Source of the DNA: Liquidambar formosana
Taxonomy: Eukaryota > Streptophyta > Magnoliopsida > Saxifragales > Altingiaceae
Reading direction: 5' to 3'
Assembly (NCBI GenBank): GCA_039720395.1
Contig: CM077824.1
Coordinates: 14,777,198 to 14,841,197 of the forward strand
Length of the DNA: 64,000 nucleotides
Both the position numbers and the translations under genes were made by a program. The stretch's first letter is position 1. Each line of letters starts with the position of its first letter. Below, piece after piece: positions 63,963-64,000 of this stretch. Under the pieces are notes generated by a model. The model was not told where the DNA came from. It saw only the letters and a program-made list of their open reading frames with translations, and made no database searches.

Positions 63963-64000
63963 CACTTCAACAAAAAGGAGTATTAACGACGTGCATGTTT
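63963..64000 (+). mobile_element. Start of another CACTA element of the 10867 family
   Basis: The sequence CACTTCAACAAAAAGGAG followed by TTAACGACGTGCATG matches the terminus and first subterminal repeat of the element ending at 10867, with one change in CACTA. It interrupts the A2 homology exactly here. The element continues beyond the window. Confidence 0.8.

Overview
The window is nuclear DNA from a flowering plant, probably a eudicot. The genes have introns with GT..AG borders, two are plant-specific class III peroxidases, and the rest is AT-rich sequence packed with CACTA, MULE, hAT, Stowaway-type, LTR, LINE and SINE sequences. The sequence alone does not give me a species. There are no bacterial operons, ribosome binding sites or CRISPR arrays, and I saw no convincing tRNA or rRNA gene.

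Layout. 1-10867: the right-hand part of a large CACTA (En/Spm) transposon on the minus strand. Its terminus is at 10867 and its other end lies left of the window. It holds an apparently uninterrupted five-exon TNP2-type transposase gene (6873 to 3184), a TNP1/Transposase_24-type gene running off the left edge (2846 to <262), and an unusual long 5' part with spliceable exons of an unidentified gene fragment (about 10.45-9.17 kb). 10868-14020: LTR-like sequence resembling Tat/Ogre-type Gypsy elements, with an internal 692-bp tandem duplication. 14021-16650: the end of a second CACTA element, terminus at 16650, carrying exon fragments of an unidentified gene. 16913-23745 (copy A1) and 53630-63962 (copy A2) are a diverged segmental duplication; A2 holds about 4 kb of extra DNA at 56.9-61.0 kb and A1 holds a SINE and a roughly 490-bp insert. 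A weaker partial third copy lies at 33.5-35.1 kb.

The only clearly functional host genes are two paralogous secreted class III peroxidases, P1 (28944-30894, +) and P2 (42884-45049, +). Each has three exons of 213, 192 and 552 nt and encodes 318 aa with all catalytic and disulfide residues. A truncated peroxidase exon at about 40.73-40.87 kb, an orphan copy of the P1 3' flank at 32.88-33.54 kb and a duplicated promoter-like module at 25.79-26.04 kb show repeated local duplication. The order A1, P1, partial A, peroxidase relic/P2, A2 suggests an ancestral [A + peroxidase] unit that was copied in tandem and then broken up by transposons.

Between and around the peroxidases are a hAT transposase remnant (26.3-27.8 kb), several MITEs with visible target-site duplications, a 2.35-kb solo-LTR-like element (35369-37717), a LINE 3' fragment, a 5.9-kb MULE with 10-bp target duplications and gene-like exons (45448-51385), and a solo-LTR candidate (51407-53294). 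That last element contains a 35-bp minisatellite split by an internally deleted Copia element. At the right edge (63963-64000) begins another copy of the CACTA family seen at 10867.
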